Of a stretch of DNA of 32,477 nucleotides, positions 16,203 to 23,318 are shown piece after piece (within the stretch, counting starts at the first letter, position 1; each line of letters begins with the position of its first letter). Below the pieces are notes generated by a model, which saw only the letters and a program-made list of their open reading frames with translations, did not search any database and was not told where the DNA came from. Origin of the DNA: Bacillota bacterium (lineage in GTDB: Bacteria; Bacillota; Clostridia; Peptostreptococcales; Anaerovoracaceae); NCBI GenBank assembly GCA_017445315.1, contig JAFSUI010000009.1, forward strand, positions 1 to 32,477, given 5' to 3'. A program made the position numbers and the translations under genes.

Positions 16203-16976
16203 TTACTCTTTTGTGATAGGAACTACGGATATTCCGGCATCCTCAAGTGCGGCTCTTATTTTTCCTGCAAAAATTGTAGCGTGTTCTCCGTCGCCGTGGA
16301 GGCAGAGCGTGTCCGCCTGAAGAGGGACGACATTTCCATCTATCGCGACAACTTCTTTATCTTTAACCATGCGGATTACTCTTTCCATGATTTCATCTTC
16401 ATCGTGCACGAGAGCTCCGTCCTGACTTCTTGGAACTAGGCTTCCGTCCGGCATATAGCCTCTGTCTGAAAACACTTCGCCCGCAAAGACTAGCCCAAGA
16501 CCTTCAGCGGCTTCCTTGGTCTTGCTTCCTGAGAGTCCAAAGATGATAGGGGCATCGTATGCATCATAAATGTCCAGCACGCCTTCGCATACTGCAAGGG
16601 AAATGTCGTAATCCTTTGCTGCCATATTATAAAGTGCGCCGTACGGCTTTACGTGCTTTATCGTTTCTCCGTATTTGTCACAGATGGTTTTTAAATCCAT
16701 CAGCTGATTTCTTACAATCCTTCGGATTTCCTCGTGACTAAGCATCATTTCGGTTCGGCCAAAGTTTTCTCTATCCGGAAATCCCGGATGTGCTCCGATA
16801 TTACAGCCGAGTTTAAGAGCAGAAGAGACCGTGCGCTCCATGATTTCTTTGCTTCCCGCATGGTATCCGCAGGCTATGTTTATGGAAGTGACAAAAGGGA
16901 GAATACGTGAGTCGGAGAGACCCCCGTCCTCAAGCTCACCAAGGTCACAGTTGAAATCGATGTATAATTTATCCAT
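16203..16976 (-). CDS. pxpA: 5-oxoprolinase subunit A (LamB/YcsF family)
   Basis: PxpA is the YcsF-family subunit that works with PxpB and PxpC to hydrolyse 5-oxoproline. It has 257 residues, the usual length. Family motifs are all present: FNCDLGE at the N-terminus, NIACGYHAGS, GAHPGFPDRENFGR, HVKPYGALYN, EVFSDRGYMPDGSLVPRS and LCLHGDGEHA near the end. SD GAGGAGA lies seven bases before the ATG. It is first of a two-gene operon transcribed away from the YgjV-like gene. A short inverted repeat at 17017-17029 lies in the divergent promoter region and may bind a regulator. Confidence 0.95.
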   Translation of the reverse strand: MDKLYIDFNCDLGELEDGGLSDSRILPFVTSINIACGYHAGSKEIMERTVSSALKLGCNIGAHPGFPDRENFGRTEMMLSHEEIRRIVRNQLMDLKTICDKYGETIKHVKPYGALYNMAAKDYDISLAVCEGVLDIYDAYDAPIIFGLSGSKTKEAAEGLGLVFAGEVFSDRGYMPDGSLVPRSQDGALVHDEDEIMERVIRMVKDKEVVAIDGNVVPLQADTLCLHGDGEHATIFAGKIRAALEDAGISVVPITKE

Positions 16977-17016
16977 CGCGAATTTCTCCTCGCTTTGATT
17001 AAAGTAGTTTGTTTAT

Positions 17017-17029
17017 ATACATAGTGTAT
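17017..17029. promoter_or_regulatory. Possible operator in the pxpA / YgjV-like divergent region
   Basis: ATACA-TAG-TGTAT is a 5-3-5 inverted repeat about 40 bases upstream of pxpA, in an AT-rich stretch where its promoter should lie. The TATACA/TGTATA flavour recalls operators of some GntR-type repressors. No regulator gene is adjacent, so this is a weak call. Confidence 0.25.
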
Positions 17030-17057
17030 CACAAAGAAATGCGTTTTGTTTATATCC

Positions 17058-17086
17058 TTGCAATTCAAGACTTACAACTGTATTAT
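17058..17086 (+). promoter_or_regulatory. Sigma-A promoter placed so the transcript starts at the ATG
   Basis: TTGCAA (17058-17063), a 17-base spacer and TATTAT (17081-17086) make a good promoter. The expected start point seven bases after the -10 is 17093, exactly the A of the next gene's ATG. That gene has no SD in front of it. Confidence 0.6.
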
Positions 17087-17092
17087 GATGGC

Positions 17093-17710
17093 ATGGATAA
17101 ACAAGTAATAATTGAATTAGTCGGATATTTGGGCTCTTTCTTGGTACTGGTGTCGTTCCTTATGACATCGGTGTTTAAGCTTAGAATAATCAACACAATC
17201 GGAAGCGTAATATTTATGATTTATGCGCTTATCATCCACTCGTATCCGACCGCAGTGATGAATTTCTGTTTGGTTCTCATCAATATCAGATTTCTCTGGA
17301 AGATGCGCAATACGGGGCATCATTACGACCTCCTTAAGGTAGAGAAGGATGACATGTATCTTCAGTATATTCTCAAGAGGCAGTATGAAGATATAAAAAG
17401 CTGTTTCCCCGGAATCGATATCAGTGATAAGGAGAACTTAGCTGACGTAAACAGAACATATATCGTGACATGTGGCGGAAATCCCGCCGGAATAGTTGTT
17501 GGGAAAGAAGATGAAGGCATAATGAAGCTTATTCTTGATTATTCTTTTCCGGAGTATAGGGATTTTTCCATAGGACAGTTCCTCTTAAGAAGGCTAAAGG
17601 CAGAGGGGATAAACAAACTTGTTTATGACGGCCCAACGGAGAATCATATGCAATATCTGAACAAGATGGGCTTTGAAAAGGTAGGAGAGCATTACGAAAG
17701 AAAAATATAA
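17093..17710 (+). CDS. YgjV-like membrane protein with GNAT-like C-terminal domain
   Basis: This 205-residue protein, counted from ATG 17093, has three predicted membrane helices (about 5-28, 31-48 and 52-69) resembling the YgjV family. A soluble region follows. Its end (FSIGQFLLRRL at about 158-168, NHMQYLNKMGFEKVG at 184-198) looks like the acetyl-CoA-binding and closing motifs of GNAT acetyltransferases. A longer in-frame reading from 17009 would cross the promoter, so it is rejected. No SD precedes 17093, and the gene may be read from a leaderless mRNA. Substrate and role are unknown. The LexA box of the next gene starts one base after its stop. Confidence 0.75.
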   Translation: MDKQVIIELVGYLGSFLVLVSFLMTSVFKLRIINTIGSVIFMIYALIIHSYPTAVMNFCLVLINIRFLWKMRNTGHHYDLLKVEKDDMYLQYILKRQYEDIKSCFPGIDISDKENLADVNRTYIVTCGGNPAGIVVGKEDEGIMKLILDYSFPEYRDFSIGQFLLRRLKAEGINKLVYDGPTENHMQYLNKMGFEKVGEHYERKI

Positions 17711-17722
17711 GAACTTATGTTT
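17711..17722. promoter_or_regulatory. LexA (DinR-type) operator upstream of lexA
   Basis: GAACTTATGTTT fits the Firmicute LexA box GAAC-N4-GTTC/T, with one mismatch at the last base. It overlaps the -35 of the lexA promoter, as expected for autorepression. Confidence 0.7.
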
Positions 17723-17748
17723 ACTTTTTGTTCGCTTTATGGTATAAT
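17720..17748 (+). promoter_or_regulatory. Sigma-A promoter of lexA
   Basis: TTTACT (17720-17725), 17 bases, then a consensus TATAAT (17743-17748). The leader to the lexA start is about 65 bases. Confidence 0.7.
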
Positions 17749-17819
17749 TTCCCCCAGAAAGTAGAGCGGAGCGCATCAGGCGTAAGGATAAGCAATAAGC
17801 TATCTTGAAAGGAGTATAT

Positions 17820-18473
17820 ATGTCAAAGGCAAAGGATAAAGCAAGAGCAAGAGAACAAAGAATTCTCGAGTTCATGCAGGCAGAGGTCAGAAGAAAAGGC
17901 TATGCGCCAACAGTTAGAGAAATTGGCTCAGCCCTTAATATCAAATCCACCTCTACGGTTCATAAAGATATAGCAAGCCTCGTAGCCCAAGGATTTATAA
18001 GAAAAGACCCTGCAAAGCCAAGAGCCCTTGTTTTAACCGAAAAGGGTGGCGGAAAGCAGGATTCCAATATAAGCAATGTCTCATTTGAGAACACTGTAGA
18101 GATTCCGGTAATCGGAAATATCGCTGCAGGAACTCCTATTTTGGCCGAGCAGAACATAGAGGATACATTCCCAATGCCTTCGCGCTATGTAGAGGGAACC
18201 AATTTTATGCTCAAGGTTAGAGGCGAGAGCATGATAAATGCCGGCATCTTTGATGGCGATCTTATTTTGGTTGAGCAGAGAGAAACCGCTAGAAATGGCG
18301 ATATAGTGGTTGCTATGGTTGATGGTTTTGAGAGTGAAGCAACAGTCAAGACCTTCTATAAAGAGGAGGATCATATCAGACTTCAGCCGGAGAACGATAC
18401 TATGAGCCCGATAATTGTCAAGGATGCCAAGATTCTGGGGCTTGTTAAGGGTGTATTCAGATACTATAACTAG
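17820..18473 (+). CDS. lexA: SOS response repressor LexA
   Basis: LexA represses DNA-damage genes and cleaves itself when RecA filaments form. The protein from ATG 17820 has 217 residues. A winged-helix DNA-binding domain occupies about 1-75, with YAPTVREIGSALNIKSTSTVHK containing the recognition helix. The self-cleavage site is Ala103-Gly104 in NIAAGTP, the catalytic serine is Ser137 (RGESM) and the lysine is Lys177 (EATVK). SD AAAGGAG lies six bases upstream. The in-frame TTG at 17805 contains the SD and is rejected. A LexA box covers its own promoter. Confidence 0.97.
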   Translation: MSKAKDKARAREQRILEFMQAEVRRKGYAPTVREIGSALNIKSTSTVHKDIASLVAQGFIRKDPAKPRALVLTEKGGGKQDSNISNVSFENTVEIPVIGNIAAGTPILAEQNIEDTFPMPSRYVEGTNFMLKVRGESMINAGIFDGDLILVEQRETARNGDIVVAMVDGFESEATVKTFYKEEDHIRLQPENDTMSPIIVKDAKILGLVKGVFRYYN

Positions 18474-18495
18474 AAAAAACCCATAATTCCGCAGA

Positions 18496-18525
18496 TTGAC
18501 AGTTCCTACTATAATATGTTATAGT
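18496..18525 (+). promoter_or_regulatory. Promoter of rpsO with an inverted repeat over the -10
   Basis: TTGACA (18496-18501) and TATAGT (18520-18525) are 18 bases apart. ACTATAA-TATG-TTATAGT (18508-18525) is a perfect 7-4-7 inverted repeat covering the spacer and the -10. It may be chance in AT-rich DNA or a regulator site. Confidence 0.65.
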
Positions 18526-18531
18526 ATCACG

Positions 18532-18626
18532 GTTGATTTACTTCTACTTGGTTTTACGCTGCTCCGGCGGAAACTCGGTAGGAGCATACGGAAATGCCAG
18601 GATTGGCGTAGGAGAAAGGAAAAATC
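18532..18626 (+). promoter_or_regulatory. Structured rpsO leader, candidate S15 autoregulatory element
   Basis: Three helices can be drawn. TTTTACG (18552-18558) pairs with CGTAGGA (18607-18613), allowing G-U. TGCTCC (18560-18565) pairs with GGAGCA (18581-18586). CCA (18597-18599) pairs with TGG (18604-18606). Together they form a three-way junction, the kind of RNA that ribosomal protein S15 binds. The closing helix covers the GGAG of the ribosome binding site. Autoregulation by S15 is known in several bacteria with unrelated leaders. It is inferred here. Confidence 0.45.
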
Positions 18627-18893
18627 ATGATTACAAAGGAAATGAAAGAAGCTATTATCAAAGAGTATGAAACCAAAGCCGGCGACACAGGTTCCCCGGA
18701 AGTACAGGTAGCAGTACTCACAGCAAGAATCAATGACCTGAATGAGCACCTCAAGGTTCACAAGAAGGACCATCATTCGAGACGTGGTCTTCTGAAGATG
18801 GTAGGTAAGAGAAAGAACCTTCTCAACTATCTCAGAGAGAAGGACATCGAAAGATACAGAAATCTTATCACTCGTTTAGGATTGAGAAAGTAA
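18627..18893 (+). CDS. rpsO: 30S ribosomal protein S15
   Basis: This is a primary 16S rRNA-binding protein of the small subunit, 88 residues, the usual length. The sequence has the hallmark segments [35 protein letters not shown] and the LNYLREKD region near the end. Purine-rich SD GGAGAAAGGA precedes the ATG. It has its own promoter and a terminator after it, and is followed by pnp as in many bacteria. Confidence 0.99.
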   Translation: MITKEMKEAIIKEYETKAGDTGSPEVQVAVLTARINDLNEHLKVHKKDHHSRRGLLKMVGKRKNLLNYLREKDIERYRNLITRLGLRK

Positions 18894-18899
18894 TTTTAG

Positions 18900-18924
18900 C
18901 GGGGTCAATGGCCCCGTTTTTATT
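18900..18924 (+). terminator. Intrinsic terminator after rpsO
   Basis: CGGGGTC and GGCCCCG form a 7-bp stem (one G-U) with an AAT loop, followed by TTTTTATT. It lies seven bases after the rpsO stop. pnp must be transcribed by read-through or from a promoter I could not identify in the next 55 bases. Confidence 0.85.
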
Positions 18925-18980
18925 AAATAAGCTATTGCCAAAAGAGAGTATGAATAAACAGGAAGGAGTTGTTTATTATA

Positions 18981-21116
18981 ATGGCAAGATTTACAGATTA
19001 CAGAACTTTTAAGACAGCAATTGGAGGAAGACTCCTTGAATTGCAAATCGGAAACCTGGCAGAACAGGCTAATGGTCAGTGCATGGTTAGATACGGAGAA
19101 TCCGTTGTTAACGTAACAGCATGCGCATCCAAGGAGCCGCGAGGAGATGTAGATTTTCTTCCTCTATCCTGCGAGTACGAAGAAAAGATGTATGCCATGG
19201 GAAAAATCCCGGGCGGATTCATCAAGAGAGAAGGTCGTCCAAGTGAAAAAGCTACGCTTTGTTCAAGACTTATGGATAGACCGCTTAGACCGCTATTTCC
19301 AAAAGCATATCATAATGACATCGTAGTTGTTGCCACAGTTCTTTCGGTCGATTTGGACTGCGAGACAGATATTATGGCTATGATAGGTTCATCCGTAGCT
19401 CTCGCTACATCGGACATTCCTTGGGAAGGACCAACAGGTTCCGTTCGTGTAGGTAGAGTAGATGGACGCCTTGTGATTAACCCAACACTTGAGCAGAGAG
19501 AGAAGTCTGACATTAACCTCACAGTTGCAGGAACAAAGGAAGCAATCATGATGGTAGAGGCAGGCGCTCTTGAGGTTCCTGAAGAGGAAATGCTTGATGC
19601 AATTCTCTTTGGTCACGAGGAAATAAAGAAAATCGTTGAATTCATAGAGGAAGTTGTTTCTGAAATCGGTAAGCCAAAGCAGGAAATTCCTGAAAAGGTT
19701 CTTCCGGAAGGAATGGAAGAGGCAGTTAAGGCTTATGGCGAGCAGAAGATGATTGATGCTATTCACACAGTCGAAAAGCAGGAGAGACTTGCCAATATGG
19801 AAGCTGTTGAGAAGGACGTTCAAGAGCATTTTGCAGAAGAATATCCTGACAATGTCGGCGATATCTCCGGAATCATGTACACAATCAAGAAAGAAAACGT
19901 ACGCAAGATGATTCTTGACGAAGGCATCCGTCCCGACAACCGTAAGGTTACAGAAATCAGACCTATTTGGTGTGAGACAGGGCTTCTTCCAAGAGTTCAC
20001 GGTACAGGCCTCTTTAAGAGAGGACAGACACAGGTTCTTTCCGCTTGTACAATTGCTCCGCTTTCCGAGACACAGACTATTGACGGAATTACTGAGCAGA
20101 CAGAAAAGCGTTACATGCATCACTATAACTTCCCGGGATACTGCACGGGTGAAGCAAAGGCTCCAAGATCAGCAAGCCGTCGTGAGATAGGTCACGGTGC
20201 ACTTGCTGAGCGTGCACTTCTTCCGGTACTGCCAAGCGAGGAAGAATTCCCATATGCAATCAGAGTTGTCTCTGAGGTTATGAGCTCCAATGGTTCATCC
20301 TCAATGGCTTCAACTTGCGGATCATGCCTTGCACTCATGGATGCAGGTGTTCCGATTAAGCGTCCGGTTTCCGGAATTGCAATGGGTCTCATAGAGAGAG
20401 TTAACGAAGACGGAACAAGTGATATGGTAGTCCTCTCTGATATTCAGGGAATGGAAGACTTCCTGGGCGACATGGACTTTAAGGTAACCGGTACAGAAGT
20501 AGGCGTAACAGCTCTTCAGATGGATATCAAGGTTCATGGACTCTCAAGAGAGATTCTCCACCAGGCCCTCACACAGGCAAAGGAAGGCCGTATGCATATC
20601 ATGAATATCATGCTTGAAGAAATTGCTGAGCCGAGAAAAGAACTTAGCAAATACGCTCCAAGAAGCGAGAGCATGATGATAGATCCTGATAAGATCAGAA
20701 TAGTCATCGGCAAAGGCGGCGAAACAATTAACCGCATCATTGCTGAAACAGGTGCCAAGATTGACATCAATGACGATGGTCTTGTTACAATCTATAGCTC
20801 CGATGTCAATGGCGTAGAGGCTGCAAAGAACGAGATTATTCTTCTCACAAAAGTTCCTGAGGTAGGAGAAGTTTACGAAGGAACAGTTACAAGAATTCTC
20901 ACAAATGCAAAAGGACAGTCCGTTGGTGCGTTCATTGAACTCATCCCCGGAAGAGGAAAGGACTGGGAAGGACTTCTTCACATCTCAAAGATGGCAAAGC
21001 ATAGAGTTGAGAAGGTTGAAGACGTAATGAATATAGGCGATACGGTTTCCGTAAAAATCAGTGAAATCGATAGCCAGAACAGAATCAACCTTGTAAGAAC
21101 AGAACTTCCTGAATAA
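18981..21116 (+). CDS. pnp: Polyribonucleotide nucleotidyltransferase (PNPase)
   Basis: PNPase degrades RNA 3' to 5' with phosphate and acts as a trimer in mRNA turnover. The 711-residue protein has two RNase PH domains, the first at about 10-230 and the second at about 310-550. A KH domain follows (IRIVIGKGGETINRII near 572-587) and an S1 domain from about 628 to 705. Length and order match the family. The start at ATG 18981 gives MARFTDYRTFK. The SD GGAAGGAG ends 12 bases upstream, rather far, and a TTG directly after the SD is in frame but an unlikely start. The stop is 12 bases before pepF. Confidence 0.98.
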   Translation: MARFTDYRTFKTAIGGRLLELQIGNLAEQANGQCMVRYGESVVNVTACASKEPRGDVDFLPLSCEYEEKMYAMGKIPGGFIKREGRPSEKATLCSRLMDRPLRPLFPKAYHNDIVVVATVLSVDLDCETDIMAMIGSSVALATSDIPWEGPTGSVRVGRVDGRLVINPTLEQREKSDINLTVAGTKEAIMMVEAGALEVPEEEMLDAILFGHEEIKKIVEFIEEVVSEIGKPKQEIPEKVLPEGMEEAVKAYGEQKMIDAIHTVEKQERLANMEAVEKDVQEHFAEEYPDNVGDISGIMYTIKKENVRKMILDEGIRPDNRKVTEIRPIWCETGLLPRVHGTGLFKRGQTQVLSACTIAPLSETQTIDGITEQTEKRYMHHYNFPGYCTGEAKAPRSASRREIGHGALAERALLPVLPSEEEFPYAIRVVSEVMSSNGSSSMASTCGSCLALMDAGVPIKRPVSGIAMGLIERVNEDGTSDMVVLSDIQGMEDFLGDMDFKVTGTEVGVTALQMDIKVHGLSREILHQALTQAKEGRMHIMNIMLEEIAEPRKELSKYAPRSESMMIDPDKIRIVIGKGGETINRIIAETGAKIDINDDGLVTIYSSDVNGVEAAKNEIILLTKVPEVGEVYEGTVTRILTNAKGQSVGAFIELIPGRGKDWEGLLHISKMAKHRVEKVEDVMNIGDTVSVKISEIDSQNRINLVRTELPE

Positions 21117-21128
21117 GAAGAGGATATT

Positions 21129-22934
21129 ATGGCAAGAGAGTTAAGAGAAAGAAAAGATATACCTGAAAAATATAAATGGAATCTGGAAGCCATTTATAGT
21201 GACGATAGCCTCTGGGAGGAGGACTATAACAAAGTAGCTCCACTCCTTGAGAAGATAAAAACCTATGAAGGAAGACTAACAGAGAGCGCCGATACTCTTT
21301 ATGAAACATTGGCGCTCATAGATGAACTTGAAAGAATAGTAAGCAAGCTTGCTTCCTATGCTCATATGCATAATGATGAAGATACTTCCGTAGGTAAATA
21401 TCAGTCTATGTTTGGTCGCATCATCTCACTTTCGGCGCAGGCATCCGCAGCGACGAGCTTTATAAAGCCTGAGCTTCTTAGCAAGGATTCCGATAAGATT
21501 AGAGGATTCATCAAAAACCACGAGAAGCTTGGTCTATACGAGTTTGCCCTTGAAAGGGAACTTAGAATGAAAGCTCACGTACTCAGTGCGCAGGAAGAAA
21601 AAATCATTGCTGAGCTCTCTGAGGTTACGGGATCATCCGGCCGAGCATTCTCTATGCTGAACAACGCCGACATATCTTTTGGAACACTTAAAGACGAGAA
21701 TGGAAACGATGTAGAACTTACCCACGGTAACTATACATCAATGCTTGAATCCAAGGATAGACGCGTAAGAGAGGACGCCTTCAATCTCATGTATGAGGCG
21801 TTTAAAAACCATATAAACACCATAGCGTCTCTCATGGACAGCAACGTAAAATCAAACGTGATAAAGTCGCGCATAAGAGGATTCTCATCTGCTCGCGAAG
21901 GCAAGCTTTATCCAAACGATATTTCGGAAATGGTATATGACAATCTTATCAAGACCATAAACGAAAGCCTGCCACTACTTCATAGATATCTCGCTATCAA
22001 GAAAAAGCTCTTGGGCGTAGATGAACTAAAAATGTATGACGTCTATGTTCCGATTGTTGATGTTCCTGACGACGAATTTTCGTTTGAGAAGGGCGTAGAG
22101 CTAATGTTTGAAGCCATAAAGCCTCTCGGAGAAGACTATACAAATACAGTTAGACAGGGTATAGAAAATAGATGGATTGACGTCTATGAGAACAAAGGAA
22201 AGAGAAGCGGCGCATATAGCTCCGGATGCTACGACACAGATCCGTTTATTCTTCTGAATTATGATGGCAAGCTTAGTGACGTCCAGACCCTGGTTCACGA
22301 GATGGGTCACTCCATGCATTCGTATTATACGAGAAAGAGCCAACCTCCTGTTTATGGCGACTATACAATCTTTGTTGCTGAGGTTGCTTCTACGGTAAAC
22401 GAGAACCTGCTTCTGAGGCATCTTCTTAACACAGAGACCGATAAGGGCATGAGACGTTATCTGATCAATAGATTCCTGGAGTCGTTCAGAGCAACTGTAT
22501 TTAGACAGACTATGTTCGCGGAGTTTGAGTTAATGACGCATAGATATGTAGAGGGTGGAGGCACACTCACCGCAGATTGGCTATGCAAGACATATGACGA
22601 ACTAAATTCTAAGTATTTTGGTCCGGATATGACTCATGATGATATGATTCAGTACGAATGGGCAAGAATTCCGCATTTCTATACTCCGTTCTACGTATAT
22701 CAATATGCTACGGGATTTTCAGCTGCTGTTGCAATCTCGACCAGAATTCTTTCTGAGGGTGAGAAGGCAGTAGAAGACTATAAGAAATTCCTCTCAACAG
22801 GCGGAAGTATGTATCCTGTAGATGAACTCAAAATCGCCGGAGTTGATATGACGAGTCCAAAGCCCGTTGAAGATGCGATGAAGGTATTTGAAGAGCTCAT
22901 TGATGAGTTTGAAGCCTTGGTATTATCGGAGTAG
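21129..22934 (+). CDS. pepF: Oligoendopeptidase F (M3 family metallopeptidase)
   Basis: This is a cytosolic zinc peptidase of the M3B family that degrades short peptides. It has 601 residues, the normal size. The zinc site is HEMGH at 390-394 (LVHEMGHSMHSYY), with the third ligand Glu expected in the following helix (VAEVASTVNE). The N-terminal region ELRERKDIPEKYKWNLEAIY is typical of PepF. The SD-like AGAAGAGG precedes the ATG. It is probably co-transcribed with pnp, since only 12 bases separate them. A weak GGCC-TTG-GGCC hairpin follows the stop, without a U-run. Confidence 0.97.
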   Translation: MARELRERKDIPEKYKWNLEAIYSDDSLWEEDYNKVAPLLEKIKTYEGRLTESADTLYETLALIDELERIVSKLASYAHMHNDEDTSVGKYQSMFGRIISLSAQASAATSFIKPELLSKDSDKIRGFIKNHEKLGLYEFALERELRMKAHVLSAQEEKIIAELSEVTGSSGRAFSMLNNADISFGTLKDENGNDVELTHGNYTSMLESKDRRVREDAFNLMYEAFKNHINTIASLMDSNVKSNVIKSRIRGFSSAREGKLYPNDISEMVYDNLIKTINESLPLLHRYLAIKKKLLGVDELKMYDVYVPIVDVPDDEFSFEKGVELMFEAIKPLGEDYTNTVRQGIENRWIDVYENKGKRSGAYSSGCYDTDPFILLNYDGKLSDVQTLVHEMGHSMHSYYTRKSQPPVYGDYTIFVAEVASTVNENLLLRHLLNTETDKGMRRYLINRFLESFRATVFRQTMFAEFELMTHRYVEGGGTLTADWLCKTYDELNSKYFGPDMTHDDMIQYEWARIPHFYTPFYVYQYATGFSAAVAISTRILSEGEKAVEDYKKFLSTGGSMYPVDELKIAGVDMTSPKPVEDAMKVFEELIDEFEALVLSE

Positions 22935-22961
22935 TAGGGCCTTGGGCCATTAATAAAACCG

Positions 22962-22990
22962 TTGATAATGCCTAGCTTATGTGTTAAACT
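22962..22990 (+). promoter_or_regulatory. Probable promoter of the T-box-ileS unit
   Basis: TTGATA (22962-22967) and TAAACT (22985-22990) are 17 bases apart. Transcription from near 22997 would include the whole T-box leader. Confidence 0.55.
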
Positions 22991-22996
22991 AGCAAG

Positions 22997-23254
22997 GTAC
23001 AATTATTTTGGCTAAACCAAATATATATGGGCTATGAAGGAGACAAAGTAGCGGCAGAGTAAGATCCTTACAGAGAGCCAATCCTAGGCTGAGAGATTGG
23101 TGGTGAGACTGCGACAGGCGAATATCACTCCGGAGTCCAACATTCCAAAGAGAGGCACAGTATGTATTGCGCGACGGAGAAAGTGTATGCAGGCTGTATG
23201 CAACTGGGGTGGTACCGCGGTTAATAATAATCGTCCCCAAGTCAATTTTGGGGA
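22997..23254 (+). promoter_or_regulatory. T-box leader (tRNA-Ile sensing) of ileS
   Basis: This stretch accounts for the 384-base gap between pepF and ileS. Stem I carries the AGTA element (23047-23050 region) opposite GAAT-ATC-A. ATC at 23124-23126 is the likely isoleucine specifier codon. The T-box itself, AACTGGGGTGGTACCGCG, is at 23202-23219. Its TGGT can pair with the ACCA end of uncharged tRNA-Ile. When tRNA is charged, the terminator at 23234-23266 should form. Confidence 0.93.
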
Positions 23255-23266
23255 TTTTTGTTTTTT
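23234..23266 (+). terminator. T-box attenuator terminator before ileS
   Basis: TCCCCAA (23234-23240) pairs with TTGGGGA (23248-23254) around a 7-base loop, followed by TTTTTGTTTTTT. It competes with the T-box antiterminator just upstream. Confidence 0.92.
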
Positions 23267-23318
23267 GAAAAAACCCAAATGCACAATTAATGAATTGTAG
23301 TTTGAAAGGGAGAAAGCA

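Noticed and set aside
17009-17092. Upstream in-frame start for the YgjV-like protein
   Set aside because: The extension covers a good promoter, and the homologous part starts at the methionine at 17093.
20544-20981. Long minus-strand open frame inside pnp (and similar ones at 19389-20123, 25691-26242 and 23505-23903)
   Set aside because: They lie wholly opposite strongly conserved genes (pnp, ileS), have no SD, and their composition is the shadow of the sense codons.
22938-22953. GGCC-TTG-GGCC after pepF as a terminator
   Set aside because: A four-base stem without a U-run is not convincing.
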